Positions 9,901 to 20,927 of a stretch of DNA of 64,000 bases are shown here, piece after piece (the first letter of the stretch is position 1; every line of letters starts with the position of its first letter). The notes under the pieces are model-generated. The model was not told the origin of the DNA and did no database searches. It saw only the letters and a list, made by a program, of their open reading frames with translations. Origin of the DNA: Anomaloglossus baeobatrachus (lineage: Eukaryota; Chordata; Amphibia; Anura; Aromobatidae); NCBI RefSeq assembly GCF_048569485.1, contig NC_134354.1:333453643-333517642 (forward strand), written 5' to 3'. The position numbers were made by a program, and so were the translations under genes.

Positions 9901-11029
9901 CCTTACAGCTAGAACAGCAGCTAAAGCATTCCAGACGTACTTTTGCAGACCCCATGGTTACCCAGAACAAGTCCTTGCAGATCAAGGTCCAGCTTTTGAA
10001 TCACAGATTTTCCAAGAATTCTGCAACATGTATGGCTGTAAAAAGATCCGCACAACAGCATACCATCCCCAAACAAATGGCTTATGTGAGAAGATGAACC
10101 ATATTGTGATTGACCTGTTGAAGACCTTACCAGAGTCAGAAAGAAATCAATGGCCAGAGAAGTTGCCCGACCTAGTGGACTTGTACAATCATGTCCCGGT
10201 GAGTTCTACAAACTGCACCCCCGCTTACCTCATGCGTGCAAGGCCCGGTAAACTGCCAATTGATTTAGATATGGGAATTCTGAAGCCAGATGCAGAAATT
10301 CAAGAATCCAATTGGGATACCCTACGTCAGCAGCAGTATCGCCAAGTACAAGAGTGCGTAGAGAAAAGTCTCCAACAAGCTAGGGGAAGACAGGAGAGAA
10401 CCTTCAACCAGCATGCTCTAGCAACCCCATTGCAACCTGGTGACCAAGTTCTCAAGAGGAAACGGCGCACAAACAAATTGGATAATCAGTGGGAAACCAC
10501 CCCATATACAGTCTTACCATCCAGTATGGATAATCCCAAAGTGTGTCTCATCAGTAAGGATGAAGGAAGGACATCAGCTGTCGTGTCAAGAGATCAACTC
10601 AAACCGTGTCCTGAAACCCTGAAGACACCAGAAGTCACCTTGCCCGTACAGGTACAACCTGTCAAGAAGGAAGAAGATGTGTTCCATACAGTCTTAGGAG
10701 ATTTCCCAAAAACATGGCCAAATTACTATGGAGCAGTAGTAGTCCCAATGATCGCCTTCCCTCAAGTGGTGGAACCACAATCAAAACCCATACCACAAGA
10801 AGTCTCAAGACAAGAAGAACTGGAAGTTGAAACCGTAGAGGAAGAACAGATTCCTGGTCCCAGTGAGCTTGCCAGTCCTACAGTCAGCCCCCCATCCTCA
10901 CAAGTACCAGAAACACCAAATAGGTACACTTCCACTCACACCATTATGCTAAGTACACCCAGTACACCAGCAGTACGCAGGTCACAGCGTAGTACTCAGG
11001 GTCAGATACCAGCAAGATATAAAGACTAA
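6881..11029 (+). CDS. Pol of young Gypsy element (protease-RT-RNase H-integrase)
   Basis: An open frame of 1,382 codons. Seen in order: protease with LLDTGSQ (near 7,020-7,040), reverse transcriptase with VDYRQIN, MPFGLCNAP and YLDDI (catalytic YLDD near 8,390), RNase H beginning ILYTDAS (near 8,850), integrase H2C2 zinc finger (about 9,600-9,720) and integrase core (about 9,790-10,300) with DHYSRF and an HPQTNG block. A proline- and glutamate-rich tail of about 150 residues follows, with no chromodomain. It lies in the -1 frame relative to gag, so expression by -1 frameshifting is expected. It looks whole. Confidence 0.95.
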   Translation: MCFKWGSPGEAGRSSGMNSQGPSPWHDKYVGGRPVIPIVLDGIPLNALLDTGSQISSIPHVLYKRYWADSDVSSGPSNVALNIWASNGELVPQVGFREMTIKIGRVELQNQGIIIVDVDRREREPTMLLGMNVIENCFAEVITVLQQIVETAKPGQQRLLQKEIKALMLKQQVEMSGGEIGSARVSDPIPIVIPPKTEMLVWCRAAIGIRGRDYQALVEPVYSDSRPTVLTARGIVEVHRGRVPIRLLNCGEDEVTLPKYATMAKLYTVDNNAITTVEPLKPSNQAEDNGSEGKLEDWCQKLHVGTDSTPSHQKHGVYRVVKEYEQIFSKHPLDFGQIKGVEHTIPTGNHPPIKERYRPVPPAHYQCAKDMLKEMKEAGVIRDSCSPWAAPLVLVKKKDGTMRMCVDYRQINRITHKDAYPLPRIEESLAALKSANYFSTLDLTSGYWQVPVAEADKEKTAFTTPMGLCEFNCMPFGLCNAPGTFQRLMECCLGHKNFETVLLYLDDIIVYSKTYEQHLQDLAEVFEALSGYGMKIKPSKCHLLKPRVQYLGHVVSSEGVAPDPEKVTVIRDWPRPTSVKEVRQFLGLVGYYRRFIKGFTKLAAPLQDILVGQSKKSAARNPPFQWSDEREESFKKLKWALTGEEILAYPDYHQPFILYTDASNVGLGAVLSQKQEGKEKVIAFASRKLRPTERNPENYSSFKLELLAVVWAVTERFKHYLAAAEFTIFTDNNPLTHLDSAKLGALEQRWIARLSNYNFVIKYRAGHKNGNADALSRMPHSGDVEEETEGLEEIELPAFHRPKVGQYQPSVYQKQQQATLNPLAHHGWTDTQDSDPAVKLVKEVLTQQGAYPNQNAPAETQHLWKERGKLFLYQGKLCRRHTNPKTHELVWQIIVPKRDVKMVLEAYHDGAGHFGWKKLEVLLRERFYWVGMRKSIEDWCRKCGPCNLRRKDQQNQRAPLQSIVTKQPLELVALDHVKLSPSRSGYVYALTIVDHYSRFLVVVPVKDLTARTAAKAFQTYFCRPHGYPEQVLADQGPAFESQIFQEFCNMYGCKKIRTTAYHPQTNGLCEKMNHIVIDLLKTLPESERNQWPEKLPDLVDLYNHVPVSSTNCTPAYLMRARPGKLPIDLDMGILKPDAEIQESNWDTLRQQQYRQVQECVEKSLQQARGRQERTFNQHALATPLQPGDQVLKRKRRTNKLDNQWETTPYTVLPSSMDNPKVCLISKDEGRTSAVVSRDQLKPCPETLKTPEVTLPVQVQPVKKEEDVFHTVLGDFPKTWPNYYGAVVVPMIAFPQVVEPQSKPIPQEVSRQEELEVETVEEEQIPGPSELASPTVSPPSSQVPETPNRYTSTHTIMLSTPSTPAVRRSQRSTQGQIPARYKD
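6887..6893 (+). promoter_or_regulatory. candidate -1 ribosomal frameshift site
   Basis: The heptamer TTTAAAT lies inside the gag-pol overlap and is read as T TTA AAT in the gag frame, matching the X XXY YYZ slippery pattern. The GC-rich stretch beginning GGGGATCCCC follows directly and could form a stimulatory stem. Frameshifting of this type is common in gag-pol retroelements. Its use here is inferred. Confidence 0.65.
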
Positions 11030-11458
11030 TGTGGAATTGCATATAAAATGTACATATGTTATAATGTTTATATGAAAAACCGTAACAGTTTATTGTACAG
11101 AAAAGGTGAGAGAAGAGTGGTGTAAGGTGGCAGCACGGAGAGTTACAACTTGATCACATTGTTGGTGGCCCGAGGGCCGTGAGGCCTACTGCACTTATGA
11201 CCAGAGTAGAGACACCTTTAAGAAGTGTTTGTTGATTGAAATGTTTATTTAATTGCAATGTTAAGACCAAAAGCCCAGTACCTACAGAGACTATACTGTA
11301 TGAACACTTATATATTTTTGAACATTTTGGACTCTTTTTGAGCTTTAAGGTTTTTGTATTTTTTCCTTTTGAGACTCTGTATTTATATATACACTTGTTG
11401 TTCATAACTTGTTTGTTTGTTTCACAGTCCCGGAGTACTGTTCTTCACTAAGGGGGAA

Positions 11459-12432
11459 TGTGGCACCCCAGGGTTGCCACAGTAACAACACAAAGGGTTA
11501 ACTCCCCACACACAACACCAAGACCTCCTGGCCAGAAGGGGGAGACCAAGCTGCTTCCCTGTACATTCTGCTGGGGGGAGGAAATGGTCAGAAGGAGTTT
11601 CAGTTTGGAAGTTCAGTGCAGAGCACTGAGGAGACAGGATCTCTGCAGGTTGGAAGCTGGCTTTAGCTCACCTCAGGATCCACTGACCAATTCCAGGCCT
11701 AGCTGAGGGTCTGAGGAAAGGAGACAGATTACACAGAGAACATTCCTGGGAGGCAGAGCATTGCTGAGCTCATCCCAGTGGAGCACAAGAACGGATGCTG
11801 GATCCGAGACTGCAGGTTACATACTGCATAGTTACCACCAGAGAAGTGAAGATTCCAGATCTTTCACCTGTACCACAGACACAAGCAACATAGGAGAGTT
11901 CAGGAACATACTAGGAAGGACTCGAGTTGCCTGTCAGGTCGGTACCTAGGAGCAGAGCACAGCAGAGCCGGCTGCATAGTTCACAGCAGCAGGCCACAGA
12001 CACACAGTGCAGGCAAGGAAGCCAAAACGGCCCGGCTGGGTGGGAGAAGCCCTGAACCCCTCACAGACTCCGTGGACAGTACTCTGCTGGATACCATCAT
12101 CAGTAAAGGACAAAGAAACTGCAAAACCGTGAGTCTGCCTGTTTATTGTGCTCGTGTCCTGCACTTCCCCCATAGACTACTAACACACTGCCCCGGGGAA
12201 AAGGCTCTACCCGTGGGGAGCCGTCCCATCTCAAGCTGCTTTCCATCACCCCCGGAGGTTCTGCAGCAGCGGTGGTCATCTCTGATCACATTCCACGGGT
12301 GGCGTCACGAACATAACCCCCCTTTCTATTGTGGAACCAGGGAGCACAGACCGGGTCACGACGCCGTGATCCCCTTTCCAGAAGCAACCCCTTGGCCTGG
12401 TTCTGGGTATCCCCTTAACCCCTGGCGACACA
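11459..12432 (+). repeat. 3' LTR of young Gypsy element
   Basis: 974 bp, near-identical to the 5' LTR, preceded by a purine tract (about 11,449-11,458, AAGGGGGAA) that fits a polypurine tract. It ends GACACA and is followed by CAAT, the target duplication. The 430 bp between the pol stop and this LTR hold no recognised gene. Confidence 0.95.
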
Positions 12433-12927
12433 CAATAATCTAGTTATCCGCCTTTGAACTGACTCAAACTTCTGAATATCCTTTTTTAATTGTGGAGCCC
12501 AAAACTGGATCCCATATTCTAGATGTTGCCTTACAAGTGATTTATAGAGGGGTAACAATATGTTGGCATCACAGGATCTAATCTTTCATTAATACACTCT
12601 AAAATCTTGTTTGCTTTAGCAGCTGCTGCTTGACATTGAATGTTGCTGCTCAGCTTACTTGTAACCAGAATACCAAAGTCTTTCTTATGTTCTGTGTCTG
12701 CCCATTCAGACATCTTATCCAGATTTTTTTTTAATATTGTACTATGAAGGTCAGTTTTTAATATCCTACATAGTTTGGTGTTGTCAGCAAAGAGTGACAC
12801 TTTACTCTTAATCCCATCCACAATGTCACTAATAAAGAGATTAAAAAGAATTGGTGCTACCATAGATCCCTGTGGTACCCCACTGCTGACTATAGCAATT
12901 TAGAGAATGTACAATTTGCCACAACTA
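12433..12927 (-). pseudogene. CR1-like LINE, fragment 5 (RT core)
   Basis: The minus strand encodes the RT blocks APILFNLFISDIVDGIKSKV and SLFADNTKLC, and then KANKILECIN, all typical of CR1/L2-type LINE reverse transcriptases. The catalytic FADD reads FADN here, and part of the palm following SEWAD is missing, so the protein is inactive. Gypsy CAAT marks one end and the Tc1 TA (12,926-12,927) the other. Confidence 0.85.
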
Positions 12928-13930
12928 CACTACAGTTCAAAACTTTGGGGTCACCCAGACAATTTTGTCTTTTCCAGGAAAAATCATACTTTTATTTATT
13001 AAATGAGTTGCATAATGAATAGAAAATATAGTCCAGACATTGACTAGGTTAGACATAATTATTTTTACTTGAAATAATAATTTTCTCCTTCAAACTTTGC
13101 TTTCGTCAAAGAATGCTCCCTTTGCAGCAATTACAGCTTGGCAGACCTTTGGCATTCTAGCTGTTAATTGATGAGGTAATCTGGAGATATTTCACCCTAT
13201 GCTTCCAGAAGCCCCTCCCACAAGTTGGATTGGCTTGATGGGCACTTTTTGCGTACCATACGGTCAAGCTGCTCCCACAACAGCTCAATAGGGTTGAGAT
13301 CTGGTGACTGGGCTGGCCACTCCGTTACAGATAGAATGCCAGCTGCCTGCTTCGTCCCTAAATTGTTTATGCATAATTTGGAGGTGTGCTTTGGGTCATT
13401 GTCCTGTTGTAGGATGAAATTGGCTCCAATTAAGCTCTGTCCACAGGGTATGGCATGGCCTTCCTTATTCAAAGTCCCTTTTACCATGTATAAATCTCCC
13501 ATTTTACCAGCACCAAAGCAACCCCAGACCATCACATTACCTCCACCATGCTTGACAGATGGCGTCAGGCACTCTTTCAGCATCTTTTCAGTTGTTCTGC
13601 ATCTCACAAATATTCTTCTGTGTGATCCAAACACCTCAAACTTCGGTTCGTCTGTCCATAACACTTTTTTTCCAATCTGTCCAATGTCTGTGTTCTTTTG
13701 CCCATATTAATCTTTTCCTTTTATTAACCAGTCTCAGATATGGCTTTTTCTTTGCCACTATGCCCTGAAGGCCAGAATCCCGAAGTCGCCTGTTCACTGT
13801 AGATGTTGACACTGGCATTTTGCGGGTACTATTTAATGAAGCTGCCAGGTGAGAACTTGTGAGGCGTTGATTTCTCAAACTAGAGACTCTAATGTACTTG
13901 TCTTGTTGCTCAGTTGTGCAGCATGGTCTC
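12928..13930 (-). mobile_element. Tc1-like element A, left part (C-terminal transposase)
   Basis: The end reads CACTACAGTTCAAAACTTTG, its inverted partner ends at 20,836, and TA flanks both ends. The minus strand encodes transposase pieces with [23 protein letters not shown] and [13 protein letters not shown], the three parts of a DD34E catalytic triad. The gene is split between two frames and by the chromovirus insertion. Without the insertion the element would be about 1.55 kb, normal for Tc1. Confidence 0.9.
13197..13878 (-). pseudogene. Tc1 transposase (element A), broken
   Basis: Two overlapping minus-strand frames cover the DNA-binding linker (STVNRRLRDSGLQG...KKKPYLR, about 13,640-13,878) and the full DDE domain (13,197-13,664). 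The shift between them is near 13,640-13,665. The N-terminal helix-turn-helix continues at 20,290-20,470 across the chromovirus. It cut and pasted the element at TA sites when active and is now dead. Confidence 0.85.
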
Positions 13931-15059
13931 TGTTACGGTTGCTGTGGCTCTGGAGACTATGTCCGGATTTCTTGCTACTGCACATGTGCAAGCGCTGGAG
14001 ACTACGTCCTATCTTGGAGCCATTGCACATGTGCGGGTGACATCATCGCTGACACGAGGTCACATGTCTCTGACACCTTCTAAGCTGATTGGCCACTGGT
14101 CATGTGCTTGTGACACGTGGTCACATGTCTCTGACACCTTATATGCCGATTGGTCGCTGGTCATGTGCTTGTGACGCTTTGCCCGGTGATAGGCCAGCGT
14201 GACGTCATTGCTGTCATTCTGGCAGCGGATTGGCTCTGGTGTCCTCCATCTTGGATGAGGCACAGAGTCAATATAAGACCCTGACGCACGCCGCCCGGCG
14301 CTCAGTCCTCTTGGTTCATGCATGAGGGTAGACGCCCTGTGCACGTCCCTCTAGGCATCTCTCTGTCTATGTTAGGTGAGCGCTACCGGCAGGGTAGCGT
14401 TCTTATACCTTACAGCTTCGGCTGCAGTCTGTATCCTTACCTCTTAGTGGAGCGGACATAGGCAGGTGCCTGAGGCACATGGTCCGGCTGAGCCTTGTGA
14501 TTCTACTCGTAGGTGGACGTTGCCGCTAGGGTAACGTTCCTTATACTGTGTCTGGCAGTTGTTCGTATCCTCGCACACTAGGGGAGCGAACAGAGGTAGG
14601 AGCTTTGTGCGGCTTATGCTGCTGTCCGTCTCTTTTGCACCACTAGAAGAGCGGACCTAGGCAGGTGCCATAACTAGTGGTTCGTGTCCTCGCACACTAG
14701 TGGAGCGAACGCAGGTAGGAGCTTTGTGCAGCTTACGCTGCTGTCCGTCTCCTGGCACCACTAGAGGAACGGACCTAGGTAGGTGCCATTTCACACTCAC
14801 TGCTTTTGTCTCTGTGATCTTTAACAGAGACCATTCCACACACCCTCCAAGTAAGCGAGGAATTGCTTTATTTTCTAAATTATATTCCTCTGTGAGTTTA
14901 ACAGAGGTATTGCACTCTGCACTTGTGCTATTATTTTTTACAGTGGCACACTTATATACCCCTTATCCTCTGCCATAGTCTGCAGCAGAGTCTTTGCACG
15001 GTGGACCCTGACTGTCTGACATTCCTTTAGGTTTTATTATCAGACAGCCCCCCGTAACA
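13931..15059 (+). repeat. 5' LTR of chromovirus
   Basis: 1,129 bp, beginning TGTTACGGTTGC and ending CCCCCCGTAACA. A TATA-like CAATATAAGACC lies near 14,268. Several short near-repeats of a CACACTAG-GGAGCG box occur between 14,560 and 14,780. Confidence 0.93.
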
Positions 15060-15087
15060 TTAGGACTGAGCCAAGGGTTTGGCAGTT

Positions 15088-15912
15088 ATGGCAGAATATC
15101 AGCAGTTACACCGTTACATACAAGTACTTGAGTCGCGGCTCAAGAGTATAGAGGATAAACCTCAGACCATGGTGACATCTGCACATGATCCTCGACTTGC
15201 TCTGCCAAACAGATATTCTGGCGATGCCAGATCATGTCGTGGTTTCATTAGTCAGTGTCAGATACACCTAGAGGTCAACTCTTTTCGCTTCTCTACGGAG
15301 AGGTCCAGAGTAGGCTTTATCATCTCCTTACTTCAGGACAAAGCCTTAGAATGGGCGACTCCCTTATGGGAGCGCTCTGATGTGGTTACTCTGAGACATC
15401 AAGACTTTCTTGATGCTCTTAAAGCGGTATTCATGGGTCCGCAGGTTACCCATGATGCGGCCCTGAGACTCTTAGATCTATCTCAGGGTTCGTTATCCAC
15501 TAGTTCTTATGCCATTGCTTTTAGAACTCTGGTGGCTGAACTAGATTGGCCAGAGAAGGTGTTGATTCCTATCTTCTGGAGAGGGTTGGCAGGCTATGTC
15601 AAGGATGCCCTTGCTACTCGTGAGGTCCCTGCTTCTCTGGAGGACTTGATCACAGTAGCAACGAGGATCGATGTACGCCATAGGGAACGTAGACTCGAGG
15701 TCTCTTCCTCACGCCCTAAGCATCGGGCTATTCCAGTTGTTGAGGGTCCACTACCATCTTCCTCAGCATCTGAAACATCTCCCACTCCTATGGAGTTAGG
15801 TCATACGTCCTCCAGACTACGCAGGTCTGGTCCTCCTATATGTTACGTATGTCGTCAGGCTGGGCACTATGCCAACAAGTGTTCTAGTCGTCAGGGAAAC
15901 TCCCAGGCCTAG
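15088..15912 (+). pseudogene. Gag of the chromovirus
   Basis: A 274-residue Gag-like frame starts at the ATG 29 bases inside the 5' LTR. It has an N-terminal coiled region, a central capsid-like domain (PNRYSGDAR... through FWRGL) and a CCHC knuckle, CYVCRQAGHYANKC, near the end. It resembles the Gag of Sushi-type elements, from which mammalian PEG10/RTL genes descend. It belongs to a broken element. Confidence 0.8.
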
Positions 15913-15949
15913 TAACCATTAGAAGGGGGTTACTAGAGACATCTTCTGC

Positions 15950-18900
15950 ACCCTCTAAGTGTAGTATCCCAGGTCAGCTCTCATTCTCTGAGAATACATG
16001 GCCTATTATGGCTTTTGTGGATTCCGGAGCTGACGGGACTTTTGTGTCCTCAGGATTTGTAAAGGGACACAATATTCCCTCTATCATGTTAGAGGCGCCT
16101 ATTCCTGTCCGTGTTGTTAATGGGACTATGTTGTCTGACTCCATTACATTGAGGACAGTTCCCTTGTGCCTTTGCTTGCCTCAGGGTCACATAGAGGAGA
16201 TTTCTTTTCTTGTTTTGCCTGAGGGTATAGACGACGTCCTTCTGGGTCTCCCATGGCTTCGGACTCATGCTCCTCACATTGACTGGGAGTCCGACAGCAT
16301 TATTAGTTGGGGTTCGAAATGTCAGTCCCGATGTCTTCCCTTACCACCTAAGGTCGTTGCGGTTGCATCAACTGATCTCTCTCCCATACCTACACCCTAT
16401 TTGGATTTCGCTGACGTGTTCTCCAAACAGGGTGCTGAGGTTCTTCCACCCCATAGGCCGTATGACTGTGCCATAGACCTTATCCCAGGTTCAGTTCCAC
16501 CTAAGGGCAGGGTTTACCCCCTGTCGATACCTGAGTCGGAGGCCATGTCGACCTATATAAGAGAGAGTTTAGAGAAGGGGTTCATTTGTAAGTCTGTCTC
16601 TCCTGCGGGAGCTGGGTTTTTCTTTGTTCGGAAGAAAGAGGGTGATTTGCGTCCCTGCATAGATTACAGGGGTCTCAATGCAATCACAATAAAGAACAAA
16701 TACCCGTTACCTTTAATTTCGGAGCTCTTTGACAGACTGAGGGGAGCTCAGGTTTTTACGAAGTTGGATCTGCGGGGTGCGTATAACTTGGTACGAATTT
16801 GAGAGGGTGGCGAATGGAAGACCGCTTTTAACACCCGAGACGGTCACTATGAATACCTCGTCATGCCTTTTGGTTTATGTAATGCACCCGCAGTATTTCA
16901 GGACTTCGTAAACAATGTGTTCAGGGATTTACTGTTATCCTCCGTCGTGGTGTATCTGGACGACATCCTGATTTTTTCTCCTGATCTGGAGACTCATCGT
17001 CAGGATGTCGTTCGTGTCCTTTCCCGTTTAAGGGAGCACTCTTTGTTTGCTAAACTCGAAAAATGTGTATTCGAGCAGTCATCCTTGCCTTTTTTGGGCT
17101 ACATTATCTCACAAGAGGGACTGGCTATGGATCCTGCGAAGCTCTCTGCTGTCCTGGAATGGTCCGAACCTCATTCCTTAAAGGCGGTGCAACACTTCTT
17201 AGGATTCATAAATTATTACAGGCAGTTCATACCCCATTTCTCTACTTTGGTGGCCCCTTTGGTGGCCTTGACTAAGAAAGGTGCTAATCCAAAAGTCTGG
17301 TCTACTGAGACATCCCAGACTTTTGAGGCCGTAAAAAGACACTTTTCAACTGCTCCCGTTCTTCAAAAACCCGATGAGAATAAGCCCTTCCTCTTGGAGG
17401 TTGTTGCCTCTTCAGTGGGTGCTGGTGCGGTCTTGTATCAAAAGAACGGTGCAGGTAGAAAAAGGCCGTGTTTCTTCTTTGCTAAAACCTTTTCACCGGC
17501 AGAGAGAAACTATACCATTGGGGATAGGGAACTGCTCACCCTGAGATTAGCCTTGGAGGAGTGGCGTCACTTGCTGGAAGGAGCGAAACATCCTTTCCAG
17601 GTCTATACAGACCATAAGAATCTGACGTACTTACAAACCGCTCAGCGTCTGAATCCTCGCCAAGTCCGCTGGTCCTTGTTTTTCTCCCGCTTTCACTTGT
17701 CCATCAACTATCTGTCTGGGAGTAAGAATAACAAGGCAGACGCTCTGTCTCGCTCTATGGTTTCTACCCAGGAAGAGATTGACGAACCTCGTCTTATCCT
17801 TCCCTCCAGGGTTTTTCATACGCTCTCCCCTGTGACGTTAGACCAAATCCCACCGGGCAAGACCTTTGTGCCGCCTGATCGACAGAATAATATACTGTCG
17901 TGGGCCCACACCTCAAAGGTGGGTGGGCATTTTGGTATTAGGCGGACACGAGAGTTACTGGAGAGGTGGTATTGGTGGCCACACTTAGCCAGCCACGTCA
18001 AGAGATATGTCGGTTCCTGCTACTCGTGTGCTCACAACCGTCCATTACGGCAGAGACCGGCTGGGCTCTTGCATCCTTTACCAGTGCCAGATAGACCATG
18101 GGAGGTGGTAGGCATGGACTTTGTGGGTGATCTTCCGTGTTCACAGGGACATAGATTTGTGTGGGTCATTACGGACCATTTCTCCTGGATGGTTCATCTC
18201 GTACCGTTATCGAGAATCCCGTCTTCCAGGGTACTAGCAAAACTATTCCTCAAGCATGTCTTTAGACTTCACGGGATGCCAGATCGTATCATATGTGATA
18301 GAGGCCCGCAATTTGCTTCCCGTTTCTGGCAAGATCTTTGTAGCCTTCTGCAAATTGAGTTGAATCTCTCTTCGGCATACCATCTGGAGACCAATGGTTT
18401 GGTTTAGCGTACCAATCAATCCATGATTATATACCTTCGACACTTTGTTGCTGAGAACCACGATAACTGGTCCTCCCTCCTACCCTGGGCAGAATTTGCC
18501 CTTAACAATTCGCTGGCTGAGGCCACTGGGCAGACACCATTCATACTCAATAATGGGCAACACCCCAGGGTACCAGTACCGTTTCCCGCTGCTGCACCTT
18601 CTCCTCTTGTGGCCGACTGGGCAACTAATGCCAGAGAGATTTGGGATCGGACTCAAGAGTCGATCCAAGCAGCTAAGGACCGTATGAAGACGGTGTCTGA
18701 TCAGTTTCGTCGCCCGGCTCCTGTCTTTTCTCCAGGGGTTTTTGTGTGGCTCTCTGTAAAACACGTGAAACTTAGAGTGAGCTCTGTCAAATTTGCTCCT
18801 CGCTTCCTGGGTCCTTATGAGGTTCTTCAATTGGTAGACTACAGGATTTACCTGTCGAAGTTACCCGTCCATCTTAGGATCCATGACAAATTCCATGTTT

Positions 18901-19142
18901 CACTGCTAAAGCCGGCTATTTTACCTCACGCTCGTGAAGTGCACTCTCCTGCCTCTGATTCCTCTCGCTCTAGCTATGAGATACGAGCCATAGTTGGTTC
19001 TAAGATGGTTAGAGGGCGCAGGTTCTTCTTGACAGATTGGGAGGGCTATGGCCCGGAACATCGCTCTTGGGAGCCTGAGGAGGCTGTCCATGCTCCCAAC
19101 TTAGTTGCCGATTACCTGCGTCGCCGGGAGGGGGGCCCTTGA
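15950..19142 (+). pseudogene. Pol region of the chromovirus
   Basis: Domains in order: protease with [10 protein letters not shown] (near 16,010-16,050), reverse transcriptase with a YLDDILIF catalytic block (near 16,950), RNase H (about 17,380-17,750), integrase H2C2 finger with GHFGIRRT (about 17,925-18,035), integrase core (about 18,090-18,560), and a chromodomain with FLTDWEGYGPEHRSWEPEE (about 18,990-19,110) thought to direct integration by binding modified histones. The coding region is interrupted a few times and treated as fossil. Confidence 0.9.
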
Positions 19143-19153
19143 GGGGGAGGTAC

Positions 19154-20283
19154 TGTTATGGTTGCTGTGGCTCTGGAGACTATGTCCGGACTTCTTGCTA
19201 CTGCACATGTGCAAGCGCTGGAGACTAAGTCCTATCTTGGAGCCATTGCACATGTGCGGGTGACATCATCGCTGACACGAGGTCACATGTCTCTAACACC
19301 TTCTAAGCTGATTGGCCACTGGTCATGTGCTTGTGACACGTGGTCACATGTCTCTGACACCGTATATGCCGATTGGTCGCTGGTCATGTGCTTGTGACGC
19401 TTTGCTCGGTGATAGGCCAGCGTGACGTCATTGCTGTCATTCTGGCAGTGGATTGGCTCTGGTGTCCTCCATCTTGGATGAGGCACAGAGTCAATATAAG
19501 ACCCTGACGCACGCCGCCCTGCGCTCAGTCCTCTTGGTTCATGCATGAGGGTAGACGCCCTGTGCACGTCCCTCTAGGCATCTCTCTGTCTATGTTAGGT
19601 GAGCGCTACCGGCAGGGTAGCGTTCTTATACCTTACAGCTTCGGCTGCAGTCCGTATCCTTACCTCTTAGTGGAGCGGACATAGGCAGGTGCCTGAGGCA
19701 CATGGTCCGGCTGGGCCTTGTGATTCTACTCGTAGGTGGACGTTGCCACTAGGGTAACGTTCCTTATACTGCGTCTGGCAGTTGTTCGTATCCTCGCACA
19801 CTAGGGGAGCGAACAGAGGTAGGAGCTTTGTGCGGCTTATGCTGCTGTCCGTCTCTTTTGCACCACTAGAAGAGCGGACCTAGGCAGGTGCCATATCTAG
19901 TGGTTCGTGTCCTCGCACACTAGTAGAGCGAACGCAGGTAGGAGCTTTGTGTGGCTTACGCTGCTGTCCGTCTCCTGGCACCACTAGAGGAACGAACCTA
20001 GGTAGGTGCCATTTCACACTCACTGCTTTTGTCTCTGTGATCTTTAACAGAGACCATTCCACACACCCTCCAAGTAAGGGAGGAATTGCTTTATTTTCTA
20101 AATTATATTCCTCTGTGAGTTTAACAGAGGTATTGCACTCTGCACTTGTGCTATTATTTTTTACAGTGGCACACTTATATACCCCTTATCCTCTGCCATA
20201 GTCTGCAGCAGAGTCTTTGCACGGTGGACCCTGAATGTCTGACATTCCTTTAGGTTTTATTATCAGACAGCCCCCCCGTAACA
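19154..20283 (+). repeat. 3' LTR of chromovirus
   Basis: 1,130 bp, about 98% identical to the 5' LTR by eye, ending CCCGTAACA and followed by GTCTC. A purine tract, GAGGGGGAGG (19,141-19,150), just upstream fits a polypurine tract. Confidence 0.93.
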
Positions 20284-20836
20284 GTCTCCCACTTCTCTTT
20301 CTACTCTGGTTAGAGCATGTTTGTGCTCTCCTCTGAAGGGAGTAGTACACACCACTGTAGGAAATCTTCCGTTTCTTGGCAATTTCTTGCATGGAATATC
20401 CTTCATTCTCTTTTTCTGGCCATTTTGAGAGTTTAATGGAACCAGCAAATGTAATGTTCCAGATTCTCAACTAGCTCAAAGTAAGGTCAGTTTTATAGCT
20501 TTTCTAATCAGCAAAACTGTTTTTAGTTGTGCTAACATACTTGCACAAGGGTTTTCAAGGGATTGCTAATCATCCATTGGCCTTTTAACACAGTTAGCAA
20601 AGACAATGTACCATTAGAATACTGGAGTGGTGGTTGTTGGAAATGGGCCTCTATACACCTATGTAGATATTGCATTAAAAAACAGATGTTTGCAGCTAGA
20701 ATAGTCATTTACCACATTAACAATGTGTAGAGTGTATGTCTGTTATTTTTTTTTAACGAAGATAGCATTAAATTATGTGCTTTTCATTCAAAAATAAGGA
20801 ACTATCTAAGTGGCCCTAAACTTTTGAACTGTAGTG
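20284..20836 (-). mobile_element. Tc1-like element A, right part (N-terminal transposase)
   Basis: This continues the Tc1 broken by the chromovirus. The minus strand encodes a helix-turn-helix-like segment (YSMQEIAKKRKISYSGVYYS) near 20,310-20,420, the paired-type DNA-binding part of a Tc1 transposase. The right inverted end CTTTTGAACTGTAGTG stops at 20,836 and TA follows. Confidence 0.85.
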
Positions 20837-20927
20837 TATTTGTTTCCTATCTTTGAGTCAATTCCTTACTCATCTGCTTATAGATTCCCCTAGTCCTTGC
20901 TTCTGGAGCTTCCTTTTAAGGCTGATA
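20837..20927 (-). pseudogene. CR1-like LINE, fragment 4
   Basis: A 91-bp piece between two Tc1 elements, TA at both edges. The minus strand (SALKGSS.. in one frame, ALKRKLQ in another) fits the RT segment between the F/YDxVPH block and the GVPQG block. The assignment rests mainly on position between fragments 3 and 5. Confidence 0.6.

Larger units (their letters stand above)
4600..12432 (+). mobile_element. Ty3/Gypsy LTR retrotransposon, looks whole and young
   Basis: A 7.8-kb element with two near-identical LTRs, TG...CA ends and a 4-bp CAAT duplication (4,596-4,599 and 12,433-12,436). Gag and pol are both open along their full length, with domain order protease, RT, RNase H, integrase. I saw no chromodomain. 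By eye the LTRs differ at only about 2 of 975 positions. At an assumed 1e-9 substitutions per site per year that means roughly a million years or less. It is inserted in the CR1-like LINE. The clade within Metaviridae is not assigned. Confidence 0.95.
13931..20283 (+). mobile_element. Ty3/Gypsy chromovirus (Sushi-like), broken, nested in Tc1 A
   Basis: A 6.35-kb element with LTRs of about 1,130 bp, TG...CA ends and a 5-bp GTCTC duplication (13,926-13,930 and 20,284-20,288). Gag, protease, RT, RNase H, integrase and a C-terminal chromodomain are all present, which places it with vertebrate chromoviruses of the Sushi type. The pol region carries a small number of breaks, about three. The LTRs differ at roughly 20 of 1,130 positions (about 1.8%), so it is several times older than the Gypsy element at 4,600. 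At the same assumed rate that is around nine million years. Confidence 0.93.

Noticed and set aside
13225-13710. Plus-strand open frame of 161 codons
   Set aside because: It is the shadow of the minus-strand Tc1 transposase.
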